64,000 bases of DNA from an uncultured Chthonomonas sp. (GCA_903951425.1 CAJBBX010000130.1:1-64000); one strand, 5' to 3'. Numbered from the stretch's first letter, positions 34,292 to 45,717 are shown. Numbers and translations: made by a program. Notes: generated from the letters alone by a model not told the origin.

Positions 34292-37243
34292 TTATTTCCC
34301 GTAGGTGCAGGTGAAGCGGTACGTGCCGGAGCCGACCGATACGGCCACGCGGCCCGCCTGCCGCCCGATGAGCTTCAGGCCCGCCGCCTGGAGCGGCCTG
34401 CCTCCCTCGCGTACCGACGCGGTGTCCACCGTGGGCAGCAGCACTGTCGCGCTGGTATTGGGCGGTAGCGTGACGCTGAGGCTCAGCTTGTCGCCGCTGA
34501 GGCGCCAACTCGACTTCACGGGCCCGCGCGGCGAGTTGTACGACGCGGCCACCGAGCCGATTGCCCGGCTGGGATGCGGCCGGATCAGCAGCTTGCCGAA
34601 GCCGGGCTCCACGCCCTCGATGCCCGCCGCATAGCTGAACATCCAGCGTCCGCAGGAGCCGTAGGCGTAGTGGTTGAAGGAGTTCATGCCGGGGTTTTGG
34701 AAGCCCTTGTCGTGCCTCCAGCCGTCCCAGCGCTCCCAGATGGTCGTGGCGCCCTGCGTCACCGGGTAGAGGAACGAGGGGTAACTGGTGGTGAGGAAGA
34801 GCTTCCACGCCAGATCCTCGTGACCCGTCTCGGTGAGGATCGGCAGCACGATGTTGACGCCCAAGAACCCCACGGAGAAGTGGTTGTCACGCTTGGCGAT
34901 GAGGTCAACCAGCCGATCGGCGGCCGCCTTGCGCTTCTCACTGGGCAGCAGGTCGAAGGCCAGCGCCTGCAGGTAGCCGGACTGGTTGTCGCCGTGGATG
35001 CGCCCCTCGGGGTTGACGAAGGCGGCGTTATAGGCGGCCTTGATCTGCGCGAAGAGGCTGCGGTACTCGGCCGCCTCGGATCTCTTGCCGATGGCGTCGG
35101 CCATCTCGGCCATCAGCGAGGTGACGTAGGCGAAGTAGCCCGTGGAGATCACCTCCTTGGGCATCTCGTCCTGCACATTCAGCCAGTCGCCGTAGCCCTC
35201 GGCCGGGCGAACCAGCTCCTTGCTGCGGGTCCACAGGTACTCGATCCAACGCTTCATGCCGGGCCAGTGGTCCTTGATGACCTGCGTGTCGCCGTAGGTG
35301 CGCCAGAGGGTCCATGGGCAGATGATGCCCGCGTCGCCCCACGCCGGCGAGACGCCCCAGCCCTTGGGCGAGACGTCGGGGTAGGCGCCCTCGGCGCTCT
35401 GGCTGTCGTTGAACGTGTTGAGCCAGGCCGTGAAGAACGGCGCCGCGTCCATGTTGTACAGGCCGGTGCCGATGAAGGCCTGGGCGTCTCCGCTCCAGCC
35501 CATGCGCTCGTCGCGCTGCGGACAGTCCGTGGGGACCTCCAGGTAATTGCCCATCTGGCCCCAGACGATGTTCTTGTAAAGGCGGTTCACCAGCGCGTTG
35601 GGCGTGCTGAAGGAGCCTACCATGGGCGCGTCGGAGTTCAGCACGATCCCCGTGATGGCGTCCAGTGCCGGCTTACCAGGGTAGCCGGTGACCTCGACGT
35701 ACTGGAAGCCGTGGAACGTAAAGCGGGGCTCCCAGACCTCGGTCCCGCCGCCCTTCAATGTGTAGGTGTCGGTACACTTGGCGCCGCGCAGGTTGGTCGT
35801 GTAGATCGTCCCGTCGGGGTTCAGCATCTCGGCGAACCGGAGCGTCACCTTGGTCCCGGCCGGGCCCTTCACCTTGAGGCGGACCCAACCCACCATGTTC
35901 TGGGCCAGGTTGTAGATGAAGACGCCCGGCTTCTGCTCCTTAATGGTGACGGGCTTCAGCGTGGCCACCTGCCGCACGGGCGAGCCGGGGTGGGCCTGCA
36001 GCGTGGCGGCGGAGACGTCGGACGTAAGTGTCTCGGCGCCCCACTCGGCCTTGATGATGGCGCTCGCCTCGATGGGGCTTAGGTTCAGTTGCTGCCCCTC
36101 GGCCAGCGTGACGGTGCGGGTGCGCGTCCCCCGGCGGGTGGTCACCTTAAGCTGCTTCACCACGCCGTAGATCGGGTCGCCCAGGGCGTCGGTGCCTGCC
36201 ACCATGCTCAGCGCGCCGTTCTGCACACGCTCGCGCAGCTTCTCGGTCACATCCTCCCAACGGCCGCTGGGCGCCTGTGCTCCGCCGACCACCGGGACCC
36301 ACTTGGAGGCGTCATAGCCGACAGTCGCCCAGCCGGGCGTCTCCATGCGGGCGTCATAGTCCTCGCCGTTGTAGATGTCGGCCATGCGGACGGGGCCGTC
36401 CTGACTGGTCCGCCAGCTGTTGTCAGTGCCCACCATGCCGGTCGTGCCGTCGGCATACTCCATGCGGAGCTGGGCCAGCAGGCGGAGCCGCCCTCGGCCA
36501 CCGTGGTGCAGGCCGTACCAGCCGTCGCCCACCATGGCCCCCAGGCAGTTGGGCTTGCCAGGGCGGAGCATAGCGGTCACATCATAGGCCTGGTAGTAGA
36601 CGCGCTTCTGGAACTCGGTCCAGCCTGGCCGCAGCTGCTCGTCGCCCACGCGCTTGCCATTGAGCATCAGTTCGTAGACGCCCGCCGCCGTGACGTAGAC
36701 CACGGCGCGCTTAACGCGCCCGGGCGGCGTGAACTCCTTGCGGAAGAGCGGCGCCGGCATGTAGGTCGGGTTATCGACGCGCTTGCGGTCGACGTCGCAG
36801 CCGATCCACTGGGACTTCCAGTCCGAGCGCTTCAGGATGCCCATGGACCAGCGGGCGGGGGCGCTCCAGACACCGGGCGCCCCGGAGCCGTCCCAGACCT
36901 GCACCTTCCACCAGCACGAGGCGTAGGAGGCCAGGGGCTTGCCCGCGTAGGCGACCTGAATGCTGCTGGACGAGTCGACCTTGCCGGTGTCCCAAAGGTC
37001 GCCCTGTCCGGCCGCCAGCCGCGCCGGAGCGGAGGCGACGATCAGGCGATAGGCCGATTGCGACTGGCCGCGGAGCGCCGGCGCATCGGTGGCGACCTGC
37101 CAACTGAGCCGCGGCGCGGGCCGGTCGATGGCGATCGGGTCGGCCAGGTACTCGCAGCGTAAGGTGGCGGGCCGAATGCCTGCCGTAGCCGAAGCCGCGG
37201 CAGCCAGGGCCGCCAACGGCGCGGCGAAGCGTAGGATCTGCAT
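34292..37243 (-). CDS. GH78 alpha-L-rhamnosidase
   Basis: The protein is 983 aa from ATG 37243, with GGAGG eight bases upstream and a signal peptide (MQILRFAAPLAALAAAASATA). The domain order is classic for GH78: an N-terminal fibronectin-like domain (APRLSWQV), a carbohydrate-binding beta-domain (KRAVVYVTAAGVYELMLNGK), a further beta-domain ending at FHGFQYVEVTGYPG, then the (alpha/alpha)6 barrel and a C-terminal beta-sandwich. VPTDCPQRDERMGW contains the catalytic-acid region (Asp578, Glu579). Predicted to release alpha-L-rhamnose from plant, microbial or flavonoid glycosides outside the cytoplasm. Divergent from hsdM across about 295 bp. Confidence 0.93.
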   Translation of the reverse strand: MQILRFAAPLAALAAAASATAGIRPATLRCEYLADPIAIDRPAPRLSWQVATDAPALRGQSQSAYRLIVASAPARLAAGQGDLWDTGKVDSSSSIQVAYAGKPLASYASCWWKVQVWDGSGAPGVWSAPARWSMGILKRSDWKSQWIGCDVDRKRVDNPTYMPAPLFRKEFTPPGRVKRAVVYVTAAGVYELMLNGKRVGDEQLRPGWTEFQKRVYYQAYDVTAMLRPGKPNCLGAMVGDGWYGLHHGGRGRLRLLAQLRMEYADGTTGMVGTDNSWRTSQDGPVRMADIYNGEDYDARMETPGWATVGYDASKWVPVVGGAQAPSGRWEDVTEKLRERVQNGALSMVAGTDALGDPIYGVVKQLKVTTRRGTRTRTVTLAEGQQLNLSPIEASAIIKAEWGAETLTSDVSAATLQAHPGSPVRQVATLKPVTIKEQKPGVFIYNLAQNMVGWVRLKVKGPAGTKVTLRFAEMLNPDGTIYTTNLRGAKCTDTYTLKGGGTEVWEPRFTFHGFQYVEVTGYPGKPALDAITGIVLNSDAPMVGSFSTPNALVNRLYKNIVWGQMGNYLEVPTDCPQRDERMGWSGDAQAFIGTGLYNMDAAPFFTAWLNTFNDSQSAEGAYPDVSPKGWGVSPAWGDAGIICPWTLWRTYGDTQVIKDHWPGMKRWIEYLWTRSKELVRPAEGYGDWLNVQDEMPKEVISTGYFAYVTSLMAEMADAIGKRSEAAEYRSLFAQIKAAYNAAFVNPEGRIHGDNQSGYLQALAFDLLPSEKRKAAADRLVDLIAKRDNHFSVGFLGVNIVLPILTETGHEDLAWKLFLTTSYPSFLYPVTQGATTIWERWDGWRHDKGFQNPGMNSFNHYAYGSCGRWMFSYAAGIEGVEPGFGKLLIRPHPSRAIGSVAASYNSPRGPVKSSWRLSGDKLSLSVTLPPNTSATVLLPTVDTASVREGGRPLQAAGLKLIGRQAGRVAVSVGSGTYRFTCTYGK

Positions 37244-37538
37244 GGGGTGAGCCTCCGGGGGCCGGACGGGCCGGCGCAAGTTGCTGCCCCTAGATTCACC
37301 CGAGGCAAGCCCGATACCTGCCCGAACCGGGAGGAGCAGGAGGAAAGGGCGTGGTGACGCGCAGGGCCCGTGCGCTGACCGGAGGGCCCCGCCTACCGCC
37401 GGTCGGCGCATGGCTCAGGGAAACCGTGGCGCCTGCGGCGGGCAATGTAGGAGAAGTATCAGACCGCGGCGAATTGTGCCATAGTCCGGTACCAGACGGT
37501 GAATCTACTGCGCGACATGACGAGGAGTCCCTGTACCG

Positions 37539-39159
37539 ATGGCACGCACAAAGGGTAAGAGCGCCGACACCTCCGCGAACCTTGGGTTCGAAGCCAAGCT
37601 CTGGGCCGCCGCCGACGCGCTGCGGAACAACATGGATGCCGCCGAGTACAAGCATGTGGTGCTCGGCCTGATCTTCCTGAAGTACATCTCGGACGCCTTC
37701 GAGGCGATGCGCGAGGAGCTGCTGGCCCAGCACGAGCAGGGCGCCGACCCCGAGGACCCCGACGAGTACCGGGCCTCCGGCATCTTCTGGGTGCCGCAGG
37801 AGGCGCGGTGGGCGCACCTAAAGGCGTCGGCCCCGCAGCCCACCATCGGCACCGTGGTGGACGACGCCATGGAGGCCATCGAGCGCGACAATCCCACGCT
37901 CAAGGGCGTGCTGCCCAAGGACTTCGCCCGGCCGAACCTCGACAAGCAGCGGCTGGGCCAGATCATAAACCTGGTCAGCGACATCGCCCTGGGCAGCGCC
38001 GGCGATCGGGCCAAGGACACGCTGGGTCGCGTCTACGAGTACTTCCTGGCCCGCTTCGCCAGCGCCGAGGGCAAGAGCGGCGGCCAGTTCTACACACCCA
38101 CCCACGTGGTCCGCGTGCTGGTCGAGATGCTGGCGCCCTACAAGGGTCGGGTCTACGACCCCTGCTGCGGCTCCGGCGGCATGTTCGTGCAGAGCGAGAA
38201 GTTCATCGAAGCCCACAGCGGCAAGGTGGGCGATATCTCCATCTACGGCCAGGAGTCCAACTACACCACGTGGCGGCTGGCCAAGATGAACCTCTCCATC
38301 CGGGGAATCGACGCCCAGATCGGCCACGGCGACACCTTCCACAACGACCGCCACCCGGACCTGAAGGCCGACTACGTACTGGCCAACCCGCCCTTCAACG
38401 ACAGCGACTGGCGCGGCGAACTGCTGAAGGACGACAAGCGCTGGGTCTACGGCGTGCCCCCGGCAGGCAACGCCAACTACGCCTGGGTGCAGCACTTCGT
38501 CCACCACCTGTCGCCCAACGGCACGGCCGGCTTCGTCCTGGCCAACGGCTCCATGTCGACCAACCAGTCCGGCGAGGGCGAGATCCGCAAGGCCATGGTA
38601 GAGGCCGACCTGGTGGACTGCATGGTGGCCCTACCCGGCCAACTCTTCTACTCCACACAGATACCGGTCTGTCTGTGGTTTGTGACTCGCAGCAAGCGGG
38701 CGCGCCGAATCGATGTGCCGGGCGACGAACTCCCGGACTTCGACCGGGACAGAAGCGGCGAGACGCTCTTCATCGACGCGCGCAAGCTGGGCACACTAGT
38801 TGATCGAGTCCATCGCGAGCTTACGGAGGACGACATCTGCCGCATCGCGGCGACCTACCACCTGTGGAAGAGCGACCTGGGAGCCTTGCTTACCGAGGCG
38901 GACAAGCGCGGCATTGTGCTTGACCTCGCTCCCCCATACGCCGACGTGCCGGGCTTCTGCAAGAGCGCCACGCTGGACGAGATCCGAGCACACGGCCATG
39001 TCCTCACGCCCGGACGCTACGTGGGCGCGGAGGAGCAGGAGGACGACGGCGAGCCCTTCGAGGAGAAGATGCGGCGGCTAACGGCCACGCTGCGCGAGCA
39101 GATGGCAGAGGGGCGGAGGCTGGATGAGGCGATTGAGGAGAACCTGAAGGGGCTTGGGT

Positions 39160-39170
<11 letters not shown>
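37539..39170 (+). CDS. hsdM: Type I restriction-modification DNA methyltransferase subunit (HsdM)
   Basis: The protein is 543 aa from ATG 37539, with GAGGAG at 37520-37525. The N-terminal HsdM helical domain ([32 protein letters not shown]) precedes an N6-adenine methylase core. The SAM-binding loop [13 protein letters not shown] begins near residue 205 and catalytic NPPF starts at Asn283. [19 protein letters not shown] is the conserved pre-motif helix. Expected to form M2S methylase and R2M2S restriction complexes in the cytoplasm. It overlaps hsdS by 11 bp. Its partner hsdR lies more than 7 kb downstream, behind six inserted genes. Confidence 0.96.
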
Positions 39171-40379
<1,209 letters not shown>

Positions 40380-40380
<1 letters not shown>

Positions 40381-41540
40381 TGGCTGACCTCGATACCCTC
40401 GCCCCGAACTACCGGCGAGCTCAGCAGCGTTGGCCTGACGCACCTCTGCTGGCCAGGAGTTATGAGGCACTGGTGTCGTGCTTTGCCGGCAACGGGCACG
40501 GCATGGTGGAGCTTGTCAAATCGTTCATCGAATGCGTTTGCCTCACGGTCATGGGTGAACTCCGCGAACCGATGCCTGCCTCGACTCCCACCACAACGGG
40601 GTTGCTGGTGGCTGCACTACGCCCGCTTGGGATGCGGAACACCAAAGGGGCCAGCAAGCTGGACGGTGTCCTTCACGGGTTCAACAAGCTCGCCGATGCG
40701 CTATCGGAGATGCGTAACGACAACGGGCCCGTTGCTCACGGCAAGGACGCCTTCCTCGACGCTGTCAGTGCAGATCATGCCCGTGCGTACCTACACACAG
40801 GCGATGCGATCGTGGGCGTCTTGCTCAATGCGTTTGAGGGCAAACTGCCCGACATGATAGCGACCCGCGAACCGTATGAGCACTTCCCGCACCTCAACGA
40901 GAGAATCGACCGTGCTGTCACGGTTGAGGCCCGTATCGACGCCGATGCTGAGCGTCCCATGGTTGTGTTTTCGGTTGGCGCCGGGGGCCGTGGTGACGCG
41001 ATCGAGCTCCGAGTCGAGCCGAGCCGCCTCCTCTACGGGATTGACAGGGAAGCATACGTCGAGGTGCTTAGGGCGGCCGATCCGGCGCTCGCTGCCTTAG
41101 ACGAGGCTGACGCAGAAGCGCCCGAGACAGCGTCGCCCACGGCGGTGGGTGCAACCAGTGGCGCCTGGATCACGGCAGGCCCTGTGCCCGAGGTGGTATC
41201 TACATACGACGGACCGCTCGCTGGTCTGCGTCCAGGCTTGGAAGCATTCCTGATTACGGAACACCTGGACTGGGCGGTCGCGATCGGGGACGGGAGGCAG
41301 CTCGTTGACTCGCTGCTGGCAACCGTCGAGATGAACAGCGGGCTCGACTGGAAAGAACGTGAGCCGCTACAGGCACGACTGAAGGTGTCCTGCAAGCGGG
41401 TCTTCGTGCGGTTTGGCCTCGGCCCAAACGAGGCCGATGCTGTAACCCGGCGCTTGGTCGTATGGCTGCGCGTGCAGCTTCCAGGTGGCGAGGTACCAGT
41501 TCGCGCATCGACCGGTTGGCGAGCAGCGAATGGACAGTGA
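40380..41540 (+). CDS. Abi_C-like abortive-infection-family protein in the type I locus
   Basis: The protein is 386 aa. The ATG at 40380 shares its first base with the hsdS stop (TGATG), so translation is probably coupled; a GTG one codon earlier is also possible. The N-terminal half contains LSEMRNDNGPVAHGKDAFLD, the LRN..G..AHG signature of the Abi C-terminal domain (PF14355 type), preceded by helices (FIECVCLTVMGEL; GFNKLADAL). The C-terminal roughly 200 residues are not recognised. Proteins with this motif often accompany type I systems and may act as abortive-infection effectors or anti-restriction safeguards. Role inferred from context. Confidence 0.72.
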
Positions 41541-41683
41541 ACAGCTCACGGTTACGCGTTGTTTCTGCATGCGCGGCCGCCGCCGGTTGCGGGAACCAAC
41601 AGGGCGGTGCTGGCCCATGATCACAGTCGCGGTGCGCCGTCGCAGCGTGGCCTGCCGTCGGTAAGAACGAGGTGATCCGCGTT

Positions 41684-42508
41684 ATGAAATTTGCGTTTCT
41701 TGACGAGAGCGGCAAGGCCGACTCCCCGGTGTCTGTTGTCACTGGCATCATGGTTGATGAGCACCGTGTGCATTCGGCCCGCCGCGAGTGGTTGTCAATG
41801 CTTAGCACGCTAACGGGGCTGGCTGGCCAGCCAATCGCAGAATTCCACATGCGTGATGCATACTCAGGTCGCGAGGAGTGGAGGCACTGTGGGATCGCGC
41901 ACAGAGCAAGAGCCATTAACGACATCCTCGACTGGCTGTCCAGCAAGGGGCACCCCATACTCTTTAGTGCCACTCTGAAGAGCGCGTTCGATATGAAGGC
42001 AAGCGGCGGATGCCACATGGCGACTGCCCTTGGGAGCCGATGGGTCGCTGAAGCCTTCCATGTCGCGCTGGCCATTAACAAGAGCAACCGGTCGATGAAG
42101 CGCAACAAGGGTAAGACGGTGATGGTGTTTGACGAAGGTTCAGGATACGAGAGGCGACTCTCCGAGCTCCTAGTAGCGCCGCCGGGCTGGTCCGACGCGT
42201 ACTACTGCCGCGACGGGAAGGAGCCTGCGCTGGAGCAGATCGTAGACACGTCCTTCTTCGCAGACTCCTGCCACGCTCCCCTGATCCAGCTTGCCGACAC
42301 TGTTGCGTTCATCCTCCGTCGGCTGGCTGAGATCTGTGACGCAGGGAGTCCGGAGCGGTTCAAGGGCGAACGCCAGAATCTGAACGGCTGGGTCACGAAG
42401 CTCGAGCCCTCACTGCACCCGTCGCAGCATCGGTACAAGAAGACCGGCAGATGCGCCTGCGCCGACTTCTACTGGGATGTAGCACCACCGTCTCTGCGCA
42501 CACGATGA
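41684..42508 (+). CDS. DUF3800 domain protein
   Basis: The protein is 274 aa from ATG 41684. A GTG four codons earlier is possible, and GAGGTG upstream serves the ATG. It opens with MKFAFLDESG, the FxDESG signature of DUF3800. Conserved later acidic residues include VMVFDEGSGYE and HAPLIQLADTVAF. DUF3800 proteins have an RNase H-like fold with an apparent acidic active site and occur often in mobile and defence loci; activity is not established. The coding sequence is visibly less GC-rich than the flanking glycosidase genes. Confidence 0.82.
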   Translation: MKFAFLDESGKADSPVSVVTGIMVDEHRVHSARREWLSMLSTLTGLAGQPIAEFHMRDAYSGREEWRHCGIAHRARAINDILDWLSSKGHPILFSATLKSAFDMKASGGCHMATALGSRWVAEAFHVALAINKSNRSMKRNKGKTVMVFDEGSGYERRLSELLVAPPGWSDAYYCRDGKEPALEQIVDTSFFADSCHAPLIQLADTVAFILRRLAEICDAGSPERFKGERQNLNGWVTKLEPSLHPSQHRYKKTGRCACADFYWDVAPPSLRTR

Positions 42509-42722
42509 GACGCGGCCGTGTACCTGATTCCCGCCTTGCTCGCCCTTCGCTAGATCACGCCGGGCCGCATGGGCATGGTGTGCGGGGCCATTGTGCCGCC
42601 GCCGGCCGCCCCGCAGGCGGTACCGACGTGGGCAACCCCTACGATGCAGCGGCTAATGCGCTTCGCGCCGCACCTCCTCCATCCGGCAGTTGTGCGGCCG
42701 ATGCCAGAGTCCGGTGCTTACG

Positions 42723-44177
42723 ATGAAACTGCTTATAGACACCAACATCCTGATCCCGCTTGAGCCCACCTCTGGCGCTGGTGTCACTGACATGTCGCCG
42801 CTCGCTGCTAACTTGGCTCGGCTCGCGAACGCAGGGCGATGTGAACTCTGGTTGCATCCTGCGCAGCAGGTCGACCTAGCTCAGGACAAGGACCCATCGC
42901 GGAGACGGGTCAGGGAGATGCTGGCGACCAAGTACCCAACATTGGACCTAAGCCTAGGCCCAATGCCGCAAAACCGCACCAACGACTGGGTCGATGGGCA
43001 CCTGGTCCAGGCGCTAGAGTGCCAAGCAGTAGATGGCCTCGTTACTGCGGACCAACGCCTCACTCGCAAGGCTACGCGTACGGTAGGGTCCGAGCGCGTG
43101 TTCTCCGTGGCCGACGCCATCGCGTACATCGAGAGCCAGCTCGACGTCATTGGCAGCACGCCGCCGGCTGTTCAAGCATGCCGGGCCTACGAACTCGATA
43201 TGACAGACCCTTTCTGGGAGTCGTTTCGTGCGGACTATGAGAACTTCGACGAGTGGATGCAGAAATGCTGCCGAGAGCATCGGCAGTGCTGGGTGGTCCG
43301 CGCCGACGACAGTGCCCACCTCGCTGCCGTTGCCATCGTCAAGCATGAGACCGCAGAGCCGCGCGGATCGAAGACGTTGAAGCTCTGCAGCTTCAAGGTG
43401 GCGGAGACGTTCAGCGGACGGCGGCTTGGGGAACTGCTACTGAAGGCGGTGTTCGCTTTCGCCTCCAGCAACCGATTTGATTCGCTTTTCGTTACAGCAT
43501 GGCCGAAGCACCAGCAGCTGATCAGCGTGATGCTGGACTTTGGATTTGCGGAAGACGCGGAGCAGCGCCCGACTGGCGAACGCCAACTCACGAAGCAGCT
43601 CCTATGGGGCATCGCCGACGCGCGTCAGCAGAGCGCACTGGATTACCACGTTAGGTACGGGCCGTACTGCCTCGACGTCTTGGGCGCACGGGTCTACCTC
43701 GTACCGATCCAGCCGCGATACCACGCCATGCTGTTCCCCGAGTTGCAGTCGCAGGGTTCGCTATTTCCTGGACGGGAGGGCTACGCAAATGCAATTCGCA
43801 AAGCCTACCTGTGCCAGACGCCGACGCGATCGATAGAACCGGGCTCTGCGTTGCTCTTCTACCGAAGCGGTGATGAGCGCTCGATCAGTTGCGTTGGCAT
43901 TGCCGAACGGTCCATGCGATCGAGTGACGCGGCCGCTCTCGCCCGCTTTGTCATGCCGCGGACAGTCTACACTGAGGCCGACATCGGATCCATGGCGGAG
44001 GGGCAACGAGAGGTGGTGGCAGTGATGTTTCGCCAGTGCCTACTTCCTATGCGGCAACCGATCACAATTCATGATCTCAGGCACGCCGGTATCCTGGCGA
44101 GGGCTCCCCAGTCCATCATGCGCATAAAGGAGGAGCACAAGCCATGGCTGATCCAGCGGCTCTCAGCGCCGCTCTAG
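42723..44177 (+). CDS. PIN nuclease - GNAT acetyltransferase - EVE/ASCH-like fusion protein
   Basis: The protein is 484 aa from ATG 42723. Residues 1-140 form a PIN domain: KLLIDTNILIPLEP has the first Asp, DWVDGHLVQAL and LVTADQRLTRKA the later acidic residues, so the nuclease site looks intact. Residues about 150-300 form a GNAT fold, with the acetyl-CoA loop in ETFSGRRLGELLLKAVFAFA and MLDFGFAEDA at the end. Residues about 310-484 look PUA/EVE-like (VYLVPIQPRYHAMLFPE; RSIEPGSALLFYRSGD; CVGIAERSMRSSD). PIN and GNAT domains are both common toxin enzymes. EVE/ASCH/YTH folds read modified bases. The gene overlaps the ASCH gene by 34 bp. The third domain is my least certain assignment. Confidence 0.75.
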   Translation: MKLLIDTNILIPLEPTSGAGVTDMSPLAANLARLANAGRCELWLHPAQQVDLAQDKDPSRRRVREMLATKYPTLDLSLGPMPQNRTNDWVDGHLVQALECQAVDGLVTADQRLTRKATRTVGSERVFSVADAIAYIESQLDVIGSTPPAVQACRAYELDMTDPFWESFRADYENFDEWMQKCCREHRQCWVVRADDSAHLAAVAIVKHETAEPRGSKTLKLCSFKVAETFSGRRLGELLLKAVFAFASSNRFDSLFVTAWPKHQQLISVMLDFGFAEDAEQRPTGERQLTKQLLWGIADARQQSALDYHVRYGPYCLDVLGARVYLVPIQPRYHAMLFPELQSQGSLFPGREGYANAIRKAYLCQTPTRSIEPGSALLFYRSGDERSISCVGIAERSMRSSDAAALARFVMPRTVYTEADIGSMAEGQREVVAVMFRQCLLPMRQPITIHDLRHAGILARAPQSIMRIKEEHKPWLIQRLSAPL

Positions 44178-44962
44178 TGTCAATCCACCCGCGCTACGTT
44201 GACGAGATACTGCATGGGCAGAAGCGGTTTGAGTTCCGGCGACGGCCGTTTGCTCGTGATGTCTCGGTGCTGCTGATATACGCTACGAGGCCCGTGGGCC
44301 TGGTGATGGGCCATGCGACAGTAAGGCGCGTCATCGTCGACTGTGTCGACGCGCTGTGGGAAGAGTGCAGCATGCGCGGCGGCATTGCACGCGAGGAGTA
44401 CGACCGGTACTTCGCTGGCGCCAACCAAGGAGTGGCCGTGGAGTTGGACACCGTTTGTGCGTGGGAGGCTGGGTTACCCATTGGGAGCGTGGTCCCGGAC
44501 ATGAAGCCCCCCCAGAGCTTTGCCTACGTTCCAACGGCTGCCGCTGACGCAGTGTGTGCGCGCCAGACAAAACTGGTCAGAGGGGGGAGCTTACCAATGC
44601 CGAACCTGATGCCGTCGGAGATTGTAAACGACGTACGGGCCGTGCTCGAGGCAGTGGCCGCCGGTACCGACAGCCCGCCATACCTGACTGCGTACCAGAT
44701 ACTCGGAAGCCTGCCGAGCGCCATTCGCGAGCGATTGGTATCGGAGCGCAGACTGGGTGGGGCCGGCGCGGGCGTGCGGTACTCGGCTGCCAGAGTAGTG
44801 GCAGATGCAGCCGGCATGCTGGCCGATGTGGAGGGCCGGTATATCGACGCCCGAGGACTGACTGTGAGTGTCGCCGGGGAGGTAGTGAGCCCAGGGCATG
44901 AGGTAGCCGGCATCTATCGGCTGGTACATCGAGTTGGGCTGCCAGCCAGTACCCAGGAGTAG
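44144..44962 (+). CDS. ASCH (PUA-like) domain protein with an extra C-terminal domain
   Basis: The protein is 272 aa from ATG 44144, preceded by AAGGAGGAG at 44127-44135 inside the end of the PIN-GNAT gene; the 34-bp overlap indicates coupled translation. Residues 1-110 are an ASCH domain: ALVSIHPRYVDEILHGQKRF followed by EFRRRPF is the typical ligand-pocket motif. Residues about 160-272 (YLTAYQILGSLPSAIRERLV; VRYSAARVVADAAGML) form a second unit I do not recognise. ASCH domains bind modified nucleotides or RNA, and some hydrolyse N4-acetylcytidine. It may act as immunity protein, sensor or base-eraser for the neighbouring fusion; this is inference. Confidence 0.75.
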   Translation: MADPAALSAALVSIHPRYVDEILHGQKRFEFRRRPFARDVSVLLIYATRPVGLVMGHATVRRVIVDCVDALWEECSMRGGIAREEYDRYFAGANQGVAVELDTVCAWEAGLPIGSVVPDMKPPQSFAYVPTAAADAVCARQTKLVRGGSLPMPNLMPSEIVNDVRAVLEAVAAGTDSPPYLTAYQILGSLPSAIRERLVSERRLGGAGAGVRYSAARVVADAAGMLADVEGRYIDARGLTVSVAGEVVSPGHEVAGIYRLVHRVGLPASTQE

Positions 44963-45228
44963 TTCGATGACCGACATCTGGTGCGTTCGGGCTGCCGGCT
45001 CGAGGTGCACACAGCAGTTTCCTGCCGGCGTTCCAGGAGCGCCTCGGGTTGAAGCCTGGGCTGGTGAGGGCGTAGTACCGGAGATGAGCGGAACCAATCG
45101 ACGGCGCTCGCCACATGGCGCCTCCTTGCGGCGGTGACCGGGACCAATGGCGCGCGCAACTGTGGTATGAAGCTATGGACTCGCGTGCGGCATCAGGCAC
45201 GCCGAGTGTTCGCAGCGGAGGGTGCTCG
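44963..45228. other. Intergenic gap in the defence island
   Basis: These 266 bp between the ASCH and DUF6978-like genes contain only short frames without ribosome sites. I see no clear promoter. It may carry the promoter of the DUF6978-DUF1828-hsdR unit, or be the scar of an insertion or loss. Confidence 0.35.
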
Positions 45229-45717
45229 ATGGTAAGGCTGACTGACGCCGAGATAGCCGCGCTCATCAGCGAGCCGAAGGATGGCGCGGACAAGCTCCGC
45301 GGTAAGTTGCAGCTAACAGGCAAGGGGGCGCACAAGGAGGCGCAGATCGCGGTAACCGGCGCTGATGGGCACGAGTTCCGCGTGATCGTCCGCCAGAGCG
45401 CCCTGAACGTGCTCGACTTCAGCGTCATCCTGGGGTTCTGCCCGGGCGAGACGACCGGGCTGTTCCGTCTTCGGCGCTACAACGGCAAGCACGGGGAACA
45501 CACAAACAGCATCGAGAGGCAGCGGTTCTATGCGTTCCACATCCACAAGGCAACCGAACGCTATCAGGATCGCGGACAGCGGGAGGACGCATTTGCGGAG
45601 CCGAGCGACCGGTACAGTGACGTTCGTTCAGCCACCGAGTGTCTGATCCAAGACTGCGGATTCGCGTCCAGCGCTCCACTTCAGCTGTCGCTGTTCACCG
45701 AGGAGACCATGCCATGA
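45229..45717 (+). CDS. DUF6978-like protein
   Basis: The protein is 162 aa from ATG 45229, with GCGGAGGG at 45214-45221; earlier in-frame codons lack coding character. The recognisable core is [44 protein letters not shown] and [15 protein letters not shown], conserved in DUF6978-type proteins as I recall them. No enzymatic motif is certain, although the H..H-containing [10 protein letters not shown] is suggestive. It overlaps the DUF1828 gene by an ATGA stop-start junction. The pair may form a toxin-antitoxin or defence module; function unknown. Confidence 0.7.
   Translation: MVRLTDAEIAALISEPKDGADKLRGKLQLTGKGAHKEAQIAVTGADGHEFRVIVRQSALNVLDFSVILGFCPGETTGLFRLRRYNGKHGEHTNSIERQRFYAFHIHKATERYQDRGQREDAFAEPSDRYSDVRSATECLIQDCGFASSAPLQLSLFTEETMP

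Noticed and set aside
34574-36082. 502-aa plus-strand open frame opposite the GH78 gene
   Set aside because: Antisense shadow of a clearly recognised rhamnosidase; Val/Gly/Leu-rich composition without motifs.
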